Shown in pieces: positions 12,383-24,039 of a stretch of DNA of 64,000 nt (positions are counted from its first letter, which is position 1; each line of letters opens with the position of its first letter). The notes beneath the pieces are model-generated. The model was not told the DNA's origin. It made no database searches and worked only from the letters and a program-made list of their open reading frames with translations. The stretch lies in the NCBI RefSeq assembly GCF_949987515.2, contig NC_082689.1:4406001-4470000 (forward strand). The letters run 5' to 3'. This DNA comes from Delphinus delphis. Taxonomy: Eukaryota; Chordata; Mammalia; Artiodactyla; Delphinidae. The position numbers were made by a program, and so were the translations under genes.

Positions 12383-12890
12383 ATGCTTGTACGCATACAC
12401 AATGGCTCGTGGCCCACAATGTTGGTAGCAGCACTGCCTGTGTTAGAAAAACTTGGAAACGGTCCAGATGTCCCACAAAGAAAGAATGGCCAGATATATT
12501 TTTACAGTAACTATATAGCAGTAAAAATGAATGAACTAGAGCTAAGAATATTGGATGAAGCTCACAATATAATGCTGAGTGATAAAGGGAATTCACAGGA
12601 GAATACTTACATTATGATATCATTTCAAAAAAATCCAAAATCGTGAGAAACTAAAGTTTGTCGATACTGTAAAGAAAAGGAAAAGAAGAGAAAGAATAGG
12701 TTCATACTCACCCTGGGGGAAAGGAAGGAAAAGAAGATGATTGGGGAGGATACATTGGGGTCTTCAACTGAATTAGCAAAGATATTTTAAATCTCTGGAG
12801 TGGGAATCTATGTGCTCATCATGTAATTCTTTACACCTTTTTAGTTGCATGAGATATGTTACAATAAAATGTCAAAAAAAAAAAACCCAA
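12383..12890 (+). mobile_element. Old L1 3' end with A-rich tail
   Basis: It contains GCAGCACTGCCTGTGTTAGA, TATATAGCAGTAAAAATGAA, TATAATGCTGAGTGATAAAG and GTTACAATAAAATGTC followed by A12. This is the diagnostic order of L1 ORF2-end/3' UTR, highly diverged. Confidence 0.75.
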
Positions 12891-14055
12891 AACCCTACCC
12901 AAGTGGGAACTTCTAGTCTAAGCTGAGATGTGGTTGATGATTGCTATGGAAAGCACGCCTTGTGTGCCTATATTAAGAGAAAGGTAACTCTCTCTGAGCC
13001 TGGAAAAGGAGAAAGGCTTTCAGTAATGCCTCCTAACTTGCTACAAGTTCAAACCAGGTCAACATGTCACTCATAATTCCTTCATTCTGCAGATTACGTG
13101 GCTCCACCACCGGTATTTATTTTATGCCACGAGCAACAGCCTTGTTGCCAACCCTCAGCGAGCTGATTTCAGCAGCCGTGAGGATGCTGACGGTATCTGG
13201 GCCTTATACCACATGACTGTCAAAAGCCCACCGCACCGCCAGATTTCCCTGTAAACCAGATTCACCTCCACCTGGGAGGTTGGCAGCTCCAGGCTAGTGC
13301 AGCTCACCCTAAAGGCCACTGGTTACTACTGTGAACTTTTAAAGCATGTCCGTGTTCAGTTTCTTTTTTTTCTTACAGTAAGGCAAAGTAGCTCAAAATG
13401 GTATTTCGTGCCATGATGAGAGCCTCACTTACTCCTGCTTAGAGTGTATTGTTTTGTTTTGTTTTAACACGGAAGCGTCTCTAAGAAGGCAGAGACCCTG
13501 AAGAGTCACTGCCTTTGGTGACATTTTTTCTGCTGACTGCGGGCACTCGTGAAATGCTCCGTAAAGGAAGCCAGTGAAATCGGCCAAGGAGGACCCTCCA
13601 GGACCCCGGCAGCCCCTCCCCGCTGCACGATGCCTGCACTCAGCCTCACAACGTGCTGCTTTTAGGGTGGATTATTGTCCCTTTATTTTTTGGTGGCACT
13701 AAAGTGGATGCAACGATGATTAAGGTGCAAACTCTACGGTTGGAAAGGTTTCAAATTGGTAAGGAACAGATAAAAAGTACAAAAGAAATGACAAGAGAAG
13801 GTGGCATGTGTTAACTTCCTGTAAGAAGCTGAAAAGGTGATGGGTGGACTTCTGCTTGGGGGCGCGGAGGCAGGTGACGTAGACGGTCTCACTGCAGGTG
13901 CATGCACAAAGGCACACGGGAGTCCCGATTCTCTTCTACTTGTGGAAGCTTTGCGCGTGCAGGAGTCCAGTCGGTCTTGAAACAGCCGCACGTAGGACCA
14001 AGGTTTGGAGTAGCATCTGAATTTTACAGAGGCTGCCATTAAAAGACCTAACTCC
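12891..14055. other. Unassigned intergenic sequence
   Basis: No gene or named repeat recognised. Confidence 0.5.
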
Positions 14056-14077
14056 TAATAATAATAATAATAATAAT
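14056..14077. repeat. (TAA)n microsatellite
   Basis: Seven uninterrupted TAA units. Confidence 0.95.
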
Positions 14078-14116
14078 GTCTACTAATTGTTTTCTTTATT
14101 AGCCAAAGTGGTGGGT

Positions 14117-14328
14117 TGCTTTTTTGTAATTGAAGTAGAGTTGATTTACAATGTTGTATTAGTTTCAGGTGTACAGCAAATGATTCAGATATATATACAA
14201 ACATATATATATGTATGTATACATATATGTGTATATCTGTCTATTCTTTTTCAGATTCTTTTCCATTATAGGTTATTATAAGATATTGAATATAGTTCCC
14301 CGTGCTATATAGTAGGTCCTTGTTGTCA
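14117..14328 (-). mobile_element. L1 3' end fragment
   Basis: TTTGTAATTGAAGTAGAGTT, GTTTCAGGTGTACAGCAAAT, a long TATA-rich stretch and GTAGGTCCTTGTTGTC form the reverse complement of the artiodactyl L1 3' UTR. Confidence 0.8.
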
Positions 14329-14344
14329 GAATGGTTTTTTAAAA

Positions 14345-14820
14345 ATCACCTGATTTCATAGCCTGTGGCAGGTAGAATTCTAAGGACTTCAATAGTCACG
14401 CCCCTTTATAAGACCCTCCCTGAGAGGGGGCAGGCCGGTGCCTGGGATGGGAGAGCCGCCCCCTTGATCAGGTTAGAAGCTGTAAGACTCCCTTGTGGCT
14501 CCCACAAGAGGGAACGTCTCTGGCTGGCTTTGGATAAGTGAGCTGTCTGTGCTGTAAGAGGGCCCTGGGGCTGGCACCTGAAGGTGCCTTCCAAGAGCTG
14601 TGTCCTGGGGCCTCAGTCCGCATGGCAGGGAAGTGAATTCTGTAACAAGCTGAATGAGCTTGCAGGGGGACCCAGAGCTCCATCAGGGAACGCAGCCCAA
14701 CCAGCACTCACCTTCAGCCTTGCGTGATCCTGAGCAGAGACCCCAGCTAAGCCGTGCGTGCGGGACCTCTGACCAATAGAAACGGTGAGATACAAAACGG
14801 ATGCTGTTCAAAGCCCCCCC
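14345..14820 (+). mobile_element. MLT1-type (ERVL-MaLR) LTR
   Basis: It reads in order GGTAGAATTCTAAGGACTTC, TCTCTGGCTGGCTTTGGATA, CCTGAGCAGAGACCCCAGCT and CCAATAGAAACGGTGAGATA, the standard layout of MLT1 LTRs. It is old and diverged, without an internal region. Confidence 0.7.
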
Positions 14821-16189
14821 GGTGTGTGATCATCATCACAGGATAGAAAGTGCGTGGAGAGCACATCTTCTGTGATTTGTATCCACTGCTTCTTTTTCTT
14901 TTTGCCGTTTCTTCCCATCTGGCCATTTCTTTTCTCCATTTGCTTCTCCCCGAATCTACACCCATTGTATTGTTTACTAGTAATACAGTCTCCAAATCAC
15001 ACAAGAAAGGAAAGGTGACCCGAGTCCAGCTCCTTTTCTAATTCATCCAGGCCTTGAAACAAGCAGAAATAAAGACAATCCCTCGATGACTTCTGGTTGT
15101 GTAGAAAACAGAATTGTATCCTCACCAGAGATCTCTACATCTCTCTGCAGATGAACTTAAGCGACTGTCGAGATATGGGCACTGTCCAGTGCAGGAGGAC
15201 GGGGGCAAGACCTTTGTGCTCAGCTCTGACTCTGAGGAGACCAGAACCTCTTTCAGAGTCTGGAGACCCTCAACATCCCACCGCCAGCCAGGGAGATGCA
15301 GGTCTGTCAAAACACGAAAATAATAACAACAGACATGGCCTCACCCAGGCCACCTCACCCTTTTATCCTTTGAGCCATAAATTCAGGCCTCTGGGGCACT
15401 TTGATTTTTTCTTGTTCATCCTAATGCCTTTTTAGAGGAATATGGATAATGGCTCCAAATTCAAGAGGCTTGGGAAAGGAAGCCCTTTCTGGGAGGGGCC
15501 AAAGGTTAAAATTCTGGATGCTCTAATGCCAAACCCTTCTGCACAAGGAAACGAGAGATGGACACACATTTCAAATAACTTCTGCATTTGAAACGCAAGA
15601 TTGGAAGGAGTATTTGTGAACAGTGACAATCATACGTGGATGAAACATTTTAAAAGTTCAAGGAAATAACTGAAAATAATTTTGACTGCATATCATTTGT
15701 TTAAATTCTAGATTATTATGATTTCATAGTATAATATCATGTGATCTACCACTTTTCTGAAATGATTTTAAATTCAATCAGTTACAGTCATAGGAAGGTT
15801 ATCAGCGCTGCAAACAGAGGTGCTGCTGTTTCTTATTAACTTCCTGTTATAGTTACTGTCTCTGCCATTAAATCTAGATGTAGCTAAGCATAAAAAGAAC
15901 AGATGTTAAGAAAATAGTTCTGAAGCAGAAACTATAAAGGAAAAATGTTTGGCCAAGAAGCAGTCTCTCAGTTCGCTGGAAGAGGAAGCTAAACACAATT
16001 ATTTGTTAAAATAAACATCATAATTCTGTCCAGACCTGTTGAATTCATTGGTACTGGACCAGCCCTCCTGCCATAAACAACCATACAACTGGACAAAAGT
16101 TGGGGGTAAACTGTTTTTCAGACGCTAGGTAGTGAAGAATCTGAGAGAAGAGAAAAGCAAGAGTGGTGGGAATCACCTCCAAGATTATC
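14821..16189. other. Unassigned intergenic sequence
   Basis: An open frame near 15097-15435 shows no family signal. 15640-16030 is AT-rich. Nothing else is recognised. Confidence 0.5.
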
Positions 16190-16385
16190 CTCTCTGGCTC
16201 GCTCGCTCTCATGGAGTCCAGTCCCCTCCCGTGAGCCGCCCTATGGAGAGGCCCGTATGGAAAACCTAAGAGCCAACACGGAACTGAAGCCCTTCCATCC
16301 AAAAGCCCAAGAGGAACTTGATCCTGCCGACAGCCATGCGACTAAGCTAAGCCAACTCTGCCCCAGCCGAGCCCTCAGGTTTGTA
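16190..16385 (+). mobile_element. MLT1-type LTR fragment
   Basis: CTATGGAGAGGCCCGTATGG, AAGAGGAACTTGATCCTGCC, GACAGCCATGCGAC and CCCCAGCCGAGCCCTCAG match the middle of MLT1 LTRs. Confidence 0.7.
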
Positions 16386-16464
16386 TTTCGATTAATTTTC
16401 AATAAATACATTCAATAAATATATTATTTAGTTTCAATATATTCAACATAGACTTGTCAGAATA

Positions 16465-17560
16465 CATCGACATCATCTACAAATTAATAAGAAAAAGACA
16501 GAAAATTCAATAAAAATCGGTCAAAGATTTCCATAGGCAAATGGCCAAAGAAGCTTATGAAAGGGTTCTCGGGACCTTTATTTATCAGCGAAATGCAAAT
16601 TAAAACCACAATAAGGGCTTCCCTGGTGGCGCAGTGGTTGAGGGTCCGCCTGCAGATGCAGGGGACGCGGGTTCGTGCCCTGGTCCGGGAAGATCCCACA
16701 TGCCGCGGGGCGGCTGGGCCCGTGAGCCATGGCCGCTGAGCCTGCGCGTCCGGAGCCTGTGCTCCGCAACGGGAGAAGCCACGGCAGTGAGAGGCCCGCG
16801 TACCGCAAAAAAAAGAAAAAGAAAAAAAAAATTTAAAAAAAAACCACAATAAAATAATAATACCACAATTTCAAAGAAAAAGAAAAAGACAGAAAATACC
16901 AAGTATTGGTAAACGTGTAAAGTGATCAAAATTCTTATTGGTAAAATTGAAGAAAATGCTACAACTTTGGAAAACTTTTTGGCCGTATCTGCTGAGGTTA
17001 GACATATGCATGCTCTGATCCAGCACAGGATGTGCACTAAGAGATATGCAGGAGATTGATCACAGCAGCGTTGTTCATAATAACCTCAGCCTGGGAGCAC
17101 CCCAACCGTCCCTCACGGTAGAATGGATAACCAAACTGCAGTCTGTCCGAGGGAAGACTGCACAGCAGTGGAAACAAATTGCATCTCCGTGCAACAATGT
17201 GAATGAACTTCACACTCATAAGTAGGTCAAAGCTGCATTCAAAACAATGCACATCATCATATCATTCCGTCTTATAAAATGTAGTCTTCCCTTCTAAGGG
17301 AAAAATTAATCTTCGGTGTTCAGCAGTGTTGCCTTTGGGAAGCAGAGTCAGGGTGAGATTAGGAAGGGCTCAGAGAAGCTCTGGAATTTGGCTTTTCCTC
17401 TGTGTCTCGATCTATACAAGTGTTTGCAAGCTGAGAAGTTTCATTGAGCTGGACGCTTAAGAGTTTCACAGTTTTCAGCACTTATTATACTTTAAAGTAT
17501 TTTTTAGATTGTAACTATTATTTTTTTATCTGCATTTCACCTGTCAAGACAAAAGAAAAG
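16465..17560 (+). mobile_element. Old L1 ORF2 end and 3' UTR, interrupted by a SINE
   Basis: Sequence before the SINE (CAGCGAAATGCAAATTAAAA) and after it (AAAATTCTTATTGGTAAAAT, CAGCAGCGTTGTTCATAATA, AATGTGAATGAACTTCACAC) follows L1 ORF2 C-terminal order. The CHR-2 at 16615-16839 splits it. Confidence 0.75.
16602..16852 (+). mobile_element. CHR-2 SINE with a 13-bp target-site duplication, nested in L1
   Basis: The body is 16615-16839, with A box TGGCGCAGTGG and a B-box-like GGTTCGTGCCC, and an A-rich tail. AAAACCACAATAA flanks it at 16602-16614 and 16840-16852. Confidence 0.95.
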
Positions 17561-17841
17561 GATGAAATTTTTTTCTTAGCATAAAAAGCATACGGAAACA
17601 ACTCCCTGGGAATATCTCAGGCAGGCACATGCCCAAGATGACATTAATATTTAAGCTTTAAGCTCACCTAAGGCTGCGCTGGTTATCTGAACCAGTAAGA
17701 TGCCTCAAGGAAGAGGACCCCATCCTGAATGCTGTGGGGCCTCTCGTGTCCCAGCCCTGGTACAGGGCAATCCCACATCTCAGGAGGACCGCACTTCTAG
17801 AGAGAAAGGATAAACCGAGAAGGGCAAGCAGAGAGACAACT

Positions 17842-18206
17842 GGAAGACAGATGAAGAAATGCGTATAAAAATTCTTACTATCCTTCTGCCTCACTTTTTT
17901 TTATTGAAGTACAGTTGCTATTCAATATTATATAAGTTACAGGTGAACAATATAGAGATTCACAACTTTTAAATCTATACTCCATTTATAGTTGTTATAA
18001 AATATTGGTCTATGTTCTCTGTGTCGTACAATATATCCTTGTAGCTTATTTGATACATAATTGTTTGTACCTCTTACTCCCCTCCCTGCTTCCCTCTCCC
18101 CACTGGGAACCACTAGTTTGTTCTCTACATCTGTGAGTCTGGGAGATGGATGGTGGAAGAAATGTGCATATAAAAATTCTTACTAGCCTCCTGCTTGATT
18201 TTTTTT
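17842..18206. repeat. Diverged direct repeats of about 57 bp either side of the L1 fragment
   Basis: GAAGAAATGCGTATAAAAAT on the left corresponds to GAAGAAATGTGCATATAAAA on the right. Both continue ATTCTTACTA and a CCT(T/C)CTGC(C/T)T stretch into a T-run. The left copy abuts the poly(T) end of the L1 and the right copy its truncated end, as in a target-site duplication. Confidence 0.8.
17893..18141 (-). mobile_element. L1 3' end fragment, 5'-truncated, flanked by a long direct repeat
   Basis: TTTTTTTTATTGAAGTACAG starts the reversed 3' end. GAACCACTAGTTTGTTCTCT and ACATCTGTGAGTCTG mark the truncated 5' end. Direct repeats of about 57 bp flank it (17842-17898 and 18141-18206). Confidence 0.8.
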
Positions 18207-18818
18207 AAAAGCAAGATTATATTTCTATTAAGTCTGGCAGTGTAAATTAATTGATTAAGTAGGTGTTTTCTCTGCTGTTAAACTTCATCTTACTGCTGTA
18301 GTCAGGGCCATTGGCAATGCAAGTCCCTAAATAAGCCTCATTAATGTACCACTTTTGTTTTATGAACAATGCAGCTGTTATTTGTAATTGGCTCTCTACC
18401 CTGGGTACCCAAGAACTATTGTTTCATTATAAGCATTGTGAGAATAAAATAGCAAAAGAGGAGGGAACACGTATGAGAGTCAAATGGAAACAAAACAAAA
18501 CAAAACAGAAATTGGACAGACACATGCTGGTTATTCAGAAGTAGTATCAAAATATAGGAGACTGTCGTTTCTGAGGAAGGTTTAAGGCTGAGTTTATCAA
18601 TGGCCTGTGGAAATCGTATTCATTTTTAAAAGACAGCAGGTGTTAAAACAATGAGAAGTGACCTCCTTTGCACCTGGGTTACAAAAGCTGCCCCAATGTG
18701 TGTGAAAAAACAGGATAATAATAATTTGAAAAACATCCTGCCTCCGGCTAGTTCCTTTTTATTTTTTTCTCACACTGGACAGTTTTATTTATAGATAATA
18801 AAGGCAGCTTATAAGAAT
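18207..18818. other. Unassigned intergenic sequence
   Basis: No gene or named repeat recognised. Confidence 0.5.
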
Positions 18819-18847
18819 CACACACACACACATACACACACACACAC
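18819..18847. repeat. (CA)n microsatellite
   Basis: About fourteen CA units with one interrupting TA. Confidence 0.95.
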
Positions 18848-19324
18848 TCTTACACTCATTTCCCAGTGGAAGTGATGTTTATGTGACGTAAAGTAACTTT
18901 GGTGTTTGTAGACTCTGTTATCTTTGGAATCCCGTCCAGAATGTAACGTTCGGATTGCTCATATCCCTTTTAAATCAGTTTACTAGCATATTCTCAACAA
19001 ACTCTACCAAATAAGACTCATTTCCAGTCCAAAACATCCTTTGATATGTGATTATAATGGACTAGAGAGAAGCCAAGATTCACAATCAAAACTTCTTGTT
19101 GCTTGGGAATGTCGATCTCACCTGCTGGAGGAGTTTGTAACTATCACCGTGGTGAAGGCGTGGTGAACCCCACCTATGGAGCAGGTCTTTGACACCCAAG
19201 ATTTCTGTGAACCCCCAAATTAGGAGTACTGCTAGCTGAGTTGGGGATTTTGAGCAGACACCTAGGCTCTCCCAGGAGCTTAAGGACCAAGCTGCCACAC
19301 GACAGCATGTGGTTCTAATTTGTG

Positions 19325-19410
19325 CCAAGGGCTTTACCTACATTATTCACCTAGTGCTTTTCATAATCCCTGGAGGTAAGTGGAACTGTCCCTCTTACAA
19401 ATTGTAACGT
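19325..19410 (-). repeat. MIR remnant
   Basis: TTTACCTACATTATTCACCT and AATCCCTGGAGGTAAGTGGA match the reversed MIR core. Confidence 0.5.
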
Positions 19411-19584
19411 TCATGGACATTGGGGTTGGTCAGGAAGAGTCAAGACAGGAAATATTTCAACACCAGAAGTCTACCAACACTTTACTTTAATAATTATGAA
19501 TTAATGAAATCCACTCTTGATTCATTTCCAGTTGTGTGTGCAAACATAACAAGATAGCGTTTTATCCATTTGCTTTGGTACAGA

Positions 19585-19648
19585 CAGCATCAGACACAAA
19601 AGCTGGCGTGTTACAGCAGCATCAGACACAAAAGCTGGCGTGTTACAG
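19585..19648. repeat. Perfect 32-bp tandem duplication
   Basis: 19585-19616 (starting CAGCATCAGACACAAAAGCT) is repeated without mismatch at 19617-19648. Confidence 0.97.
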
Positions 19649-20319
19649 CAGAGAGTTTAATATCTGACATTTTAAGATACGCCCCTTCTGTAGAATGACA
19701 TTTTATACTTAGAAGCATAGAAAATGCTTCTTACAGCTAAGTTGAGAGGAGAAGTCCTTCAAATTCGATTTGAACTTGAGCCCTTTTCACGTTTATCCAT
19801 CCTGCTTCCTCTGCCTGCAGCCCTGCAGGCCCACCTGAGGAACACGTTGGAACTGAACCAAGGTCCACTCTGCTTCCTTCTCAAGGTGCCTTCAAGGCTC
19901 ATCAGGCCAGGGAGGGACCACAGCCATCACTCCCCAAACTCCGTGGACACCTGCGTGCCAGCCTCCTCCCAGGCTAAGGGAACTCGCCTCTGAAAGATGA
20001 GTCCTGTCCCAGGCGCTCAGTGAGGGAAGTGGGGAAAACTGCCAACGATGCTTAAGCACCGAGTTTTCAGAAAAGCATCATGAACTAAACCTGCAGAACC
20101 CGAAGTACACAGAGACGCAACATCCAGGATTCCAGCACAGGGCAATTCAGAGACCACCAGAGGACGAGGCTCACCACGGGCTTTGAGTGATGTGGGCTTT
20201 GCTCTCACTGAGGCTCAGAAATGGTACACAAGCTGCTTCAAGTCACCCTGTTAGGAAACGGAAGGATTGGGACGAGGTGTCTGACGGTTCCGACCGTCCG
20301 CTATTCCATTCATAGTAAT
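19649..20319. other. Unassigned intergenic sequence
   Basis: An 89-codon + frame at 19724-19993 lacks recognisable features. Nothing else is supported. Confidence 0.5.
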
Positions 20320-20561
20320 AAAGCCCCCAGTTTTTTTTTTTAACTCTTTTTTTTTTTTCTTTTTTTTGCGGTACGCGGGCCTCTCACTGTTGTGGCCTCT
20401 CCCGTTGCGGAGCACAGGCTCAGCAGCCGTGGCTCACGGACCCAGCCACTCCGCGACACGTGAGATCTTCCCGGACCAGGGCCTGAACACGTGTCCCCTG
20501 CATCGGCAGGCGGGTTCTCAACCACTGTGCCACCAGGGAAGCCCCAAAGCCCCCAGTTTTT
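20320..20561 (-). mobile_element. CHR-2 SINE with a 16-bp target-site duplication and a small internal deletion
   Basis: The SINE is reversed between AAAGCCCCCAGTTTTT at 20320-20335 and 20546-20561. After GCGGAGCACAGGCTC the usual CGGACGCGCAGGCTC stretch is about 13 bp shorter than in the other copies. Confidence 0.93.
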
Positions 20562-20929
20562 ATTTTCAAATGAACTATGGGCTTACGATTTGCCTGATTA
20601 CACTGTAACCTGTTTTTGAGCATCAGCGGAGCAATTAAAGTATTAAAGGAGAATAAGCGACATCCTGTGCTCTACGGACTAATAAGCATGATCTTCACAC
20701 GGGTGGTGTTTCAGGAAATCTGTAACTGGACAAAGGATGGAAGAGACGCAGCGGGACACTGGGCAGGTCCCCGCTGAGAGGAACACACGTGTGCTGCTCC
20801 CTAGAGACGGATGTGCTGTTTTCTGGGTACATCTGGGGCGCTGGGGGTTACGGCAAACCCGCGGAGACTGCGTCGTGCTGCTGACTCCACTCACCCTTCA
20901 AAGGCCAAATTCCATTGTATGTATGGCAC

Positions 20930-21330
20930 AAAATTTGCCATTTTAATCAATTTTAAGTATCCAATTCGGTGGCATTAACTACACTGACGATGTTCCACAA
21001 ACATCAGCACTATTTCCAAAATTGTTCATCACCCCAGACAGCAATTCTGTAACCGTTAAGCAATAACTCTCCACTCCCTCCTCCCCTGCCCCAGCCCCTG
21101 GGAACCGCTAATCTATTTTCTGCCTCTATAACTTTGCCTATTCTAGATATTTCCTATTAAACGAAATCATACGATATCTGTCCTTTTGTATCTGGCTTAT
21201 GTCAAGGTCCATCCATGTTGAGGCACATATCGGAACGTTATTCTTTTTATGGGTGAATGCTGTCCCACTGTATTTACACCTCATTGCGTTTATCCACTCA
21301 TCGGTGCTTCTGGACTTTTAATTGGTCTCC
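20930..21330 (-). mobile_element. Old L1 3' UTR / ORF2-end fragment
   Basis: Seen on + as ATTCGGTGGCATTAACTACA, CCCCTGGGAACCGCTAATCT, CATCCATGTTGAGGCACATA and GTTTATCCACTCATCGGTGC, the reverse complement of an old L1 3' region. Confidence 0.75.
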
Positions 21331-21504
21331 CTGCCCCACGATCACGTGAGTCCTCTGCTCGAGTGGACCTCCACGGTCTACAGAGCTCAGTCCAACTCCT
21401 CTGGCTCTCCCTGAGCACACACGCCTTCTGGCCGAGGGCTAGGATGCCAAACCTATTCCCAGATCAGATCAAAATGTCCACCATCAGATGAATAGCTCCC
21501 CACA

Positions 21505-21945
21505 CTTCTGCTTTTAAGCCTTTGCCCATGTTGTTTCCCCTGCCTGGAATGTTCTCCTTCTGTTTCCTCAAGTCAAAGCCAGTTCAGATCCCACCTGCTG
21601 CATAACCCCTTCTACTTTCCCAAGGGCACGGTGACCCCTCTCACTCTTCTAAACTCCCAGGGGACTTGGCACCGTGGCATTTAATCACCCTGGAACTACC
21701 TCTCTTCTCCTCTCCTCTTTGAAGGCAGAATTCACCAGGGTCATCTTTTTTTACTGCCCAGTGTTGAGTACTGGGCTCTGTAGAGAAGAGGCATCAATCA
21801 ACATCTGCCCAGTTGAGGTCACACATATCAGGAGGACGATGAGTTTTCCCAGAGAGCTGGCTGTTGAATTATGAGGCTGTGTAAAAAGATATGACCATTT
21901 TAAATGAAACAAAACACCAATTATTAGGACAAAGCATAGTCACTG
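21505..21945 (+). mobile_element. L2 3' end plus adjoining sequence duplicated at 24.04 kb
   Basis: TGTTTCCCCTGCCTGGAATG followed by TTCTCCTTCTGTTTCC is the classic L2 3' region. From about 21715 the sequence resembles 24040-24265 at the same scale. Confidence 0.65.
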
Positions 21946-22427
21946 TGGAAAAGATACTGATCAGTTTAGAGGAAATTGCAGAAAGGTGAGTCAGAGTAAT
22001 GATTTGGGCCTCAGATGTCCAGGGAAGCAGAGAGTATGGTCACTAAACAAAATGAACTTGGTATTTTCCTGCCAGAAGAGAGAGAATCTAACACACCTGG
22101 GCATGGCAGGCAGGGACTCTGGGATAGACTCGGCAGGACAGAGAGAGATCAGGGAGGGTGGAGCAGAGCACGGGTCTCCCAGGAAGCCCAGGACTGTTCT
22201 GAGTCCTTCAGGGAACTAACCCCCGGGGCCATGTTGCTGCATCTGGTCAGTCCCCCAGCAGCACTGCCTGGCCGAGAGTTGGAGCCTTTCCTGGACAGGG
22301 TGCTTGGTCCAGCTGTAGAGTCTGATCATAGGGTAGAGTGCCTTCCTGCCCCATGTTCTAGTCTTGCTATTAGTGGGAAGAGCAGAAGGGGGTTTGCTGG
22401 CAAAGGAGGAGGGGCCAGGAGGCTGGG
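21946..22427. other. Unassigned intergenic sequence, possibly part of an LTR
   Basis: It is GC-richer and leads into the duplicated CCAAT module. No gene is recognised. Confidence 0.4.
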
Positions 22428-22553
22428 TCCTTGAGCGAGAAGGTGGCCCTGGGAAGCGGGAGGCAGTGCCCCATTCTGATTGGTTAGTGGTCCTTGAGCG
22501 AGAAGGTGGCCCTGGGAAGCGGGAGGCAGTGCCCCATTCTGATTGGTTAGTGG
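22428..22553. repeat. Perfect 63-bp tandem duplication carrying a CCAAT box
   Basis: 22428-22490 equals 22491-22553 base for base. Each unit starts TCCTTGAGCGAGAAGGTGGC and ends CTGATTGGTTAGTGG, giving two inverted CCAAT (ATTGG) boxes. A TATA-like GGTATGAAAAGG follows at about 22571. Confidence 0.97.
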
Positions 22554-22780
22554 CTTGTGCAGCACCTGGTGGTATGAAAAGGCCCTGCTCCTGGTGGCAG
22601 CTGGAGTTGTCCTGGGCTGAGGTTTGGACAGATGAGCGGCTCTGGGGTGTTTTAACTCTGGTGCAAGCCTTTTTGGAGATTCAGGTGTGCGTGAGGACCC
22701 AGGTCCCTGGGGCCGGCTGAATTACCATGCTTCACGGGAAAGCAGGGTCTGGTGGAGAGGTTCTCAGTGACTGGTGACTC

Positions 22781-22809
22781 AGAAAAGAAAAGAAAAGAAA
22801 AGAAAAGAA
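22781..22809. repeat. (AAAAG)n simple repeat
   Basis: Five to six AAAAG units directly before a CHR-2 SINE. Confidence 0.9.
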
Positions 22810-22814
22810 GGTCA

Positions 22815-23037
22815 GGGCTTCCCTGGTGGCACAGTGGTTGAGAGTCCGCCTGCCGATGCAGGGGACGCGGGTTCGTGCCCCGGTCCGGGAAGATCCCACA
22901 TGCCGCGGGGCGGCTGGGCCCGTGAGCCACGGCCGCTGAGCCTGCGCGTCCGGAGCCTGTGCTCCGCAACGGGAGAGGCCACAGCAGTGAGAGGCCTGCA
23001 TACCGCAACAAAAAAAAAAAAAAAGAAAAAAAGGTCA
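22815..23037 (+). mobile_element. CHR-2 SINE
   Basis: GGGCTTCCCTGGTGGCACAG starts at 22815 and runs through GGGTTCGTGCCCCGGTCCGG to an A-rich tail. AAGGTCA follows at 23031, matching the AAGGTCA just before the insertion, so a target-site duplication is present. Confidence 0.93.
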
Positions 23038-24039
23038 GGTTCTGGTCTAGTGAACTTAACGCAGATCCAGAACAGATCACTAAAACGATTTGTGGGTTCT
23101 TAGAAAAGGAAGCAGAGACAAGTGGGTTCTCTAAAACAGGGCACACCTAAATTTCAATTTCCATAGTGACTAGCCTAGTAGAAAAGGACAACGCTGCAGT
23201 TGTAAGAGGGCTGTATATTAGCGACAAACTTGACAGCACCCTTATCTCATGGGCTTGTTGAGGACAGAGAGGAGACAGGGTGGCTGGGAGGGGAGGGAGG
23301 TTGATAACTTGTGGACTGATGCTAACTTGGACACATTTCTAGTGCTGTTCTGTCAGTCTGCTCAGCTTTCTCATAGAGAGTGTTTTCATCGATGGCCTGG
23401 ACCAGATTTGAGGGATGACATGGAATTGGATGGAAAGGTGAGCACACGGAATGACAGAGGGCTCCGCAGGTTCACTGTGGTTGACTGCGGCCGCCCAGCA
23501 ATAGATGGAAGGGGTGGGAACCAAGGTATGGCCCCTGATGGAGTGCCTACCAGCCCCCACCTGGAAGGTTCTGTTTCATCGGTCTATGTCTAAACGACAC
23601 TGACAGTGAGCAGAGATACAGAGGGACTGATGGCAGGGGAACTTGAAATCTGGTGTTGAAGAACGTGGTCGTGCTTACTCTGTAATTAAGAAGACTGGTG
23701 GGGAGGGGATACATGGGTTTCAATGTTTAAAAGTCTGCTCCTGTAGAAGAGGGTTGTTCTGTTTTGCCCTGGAGCTTTGATGGAAAAGCCAAGACTAATA
23801 GTGAGAGTTGTCCAAAATCAGATGGACTTCGTAAAGGGGCCAGGTGGTCCCTCCCGCTGCCAGAGTGTGGGCAAGAAGGGATGCTCAAGAAACAGGAATG
23901 TCCTGGGGGCTTAAAGCATCTGAGACAGAAGTAAACCAGACAATGGCTGGCTGGCTCTTCTGATGGCTCTGATGGCTCTTCCAGGCCTGTCATTCCTCCA
24001 GCAACGGGATAATGAAGCCTGAGATCATCATTCTCCTGG
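23038..24039. other. Unassigned intergenic sequence
   Basis: Frames at 23249-23593 (+) and 23727-24080 (-) show no family features. Confidence 0.5.

Noticed and set aside
15097..15435. Candidate exon-like frame at 15.1-15.4 kb
   Set aside because: No recognised protein family, and reverse frames of similar length overlap it.
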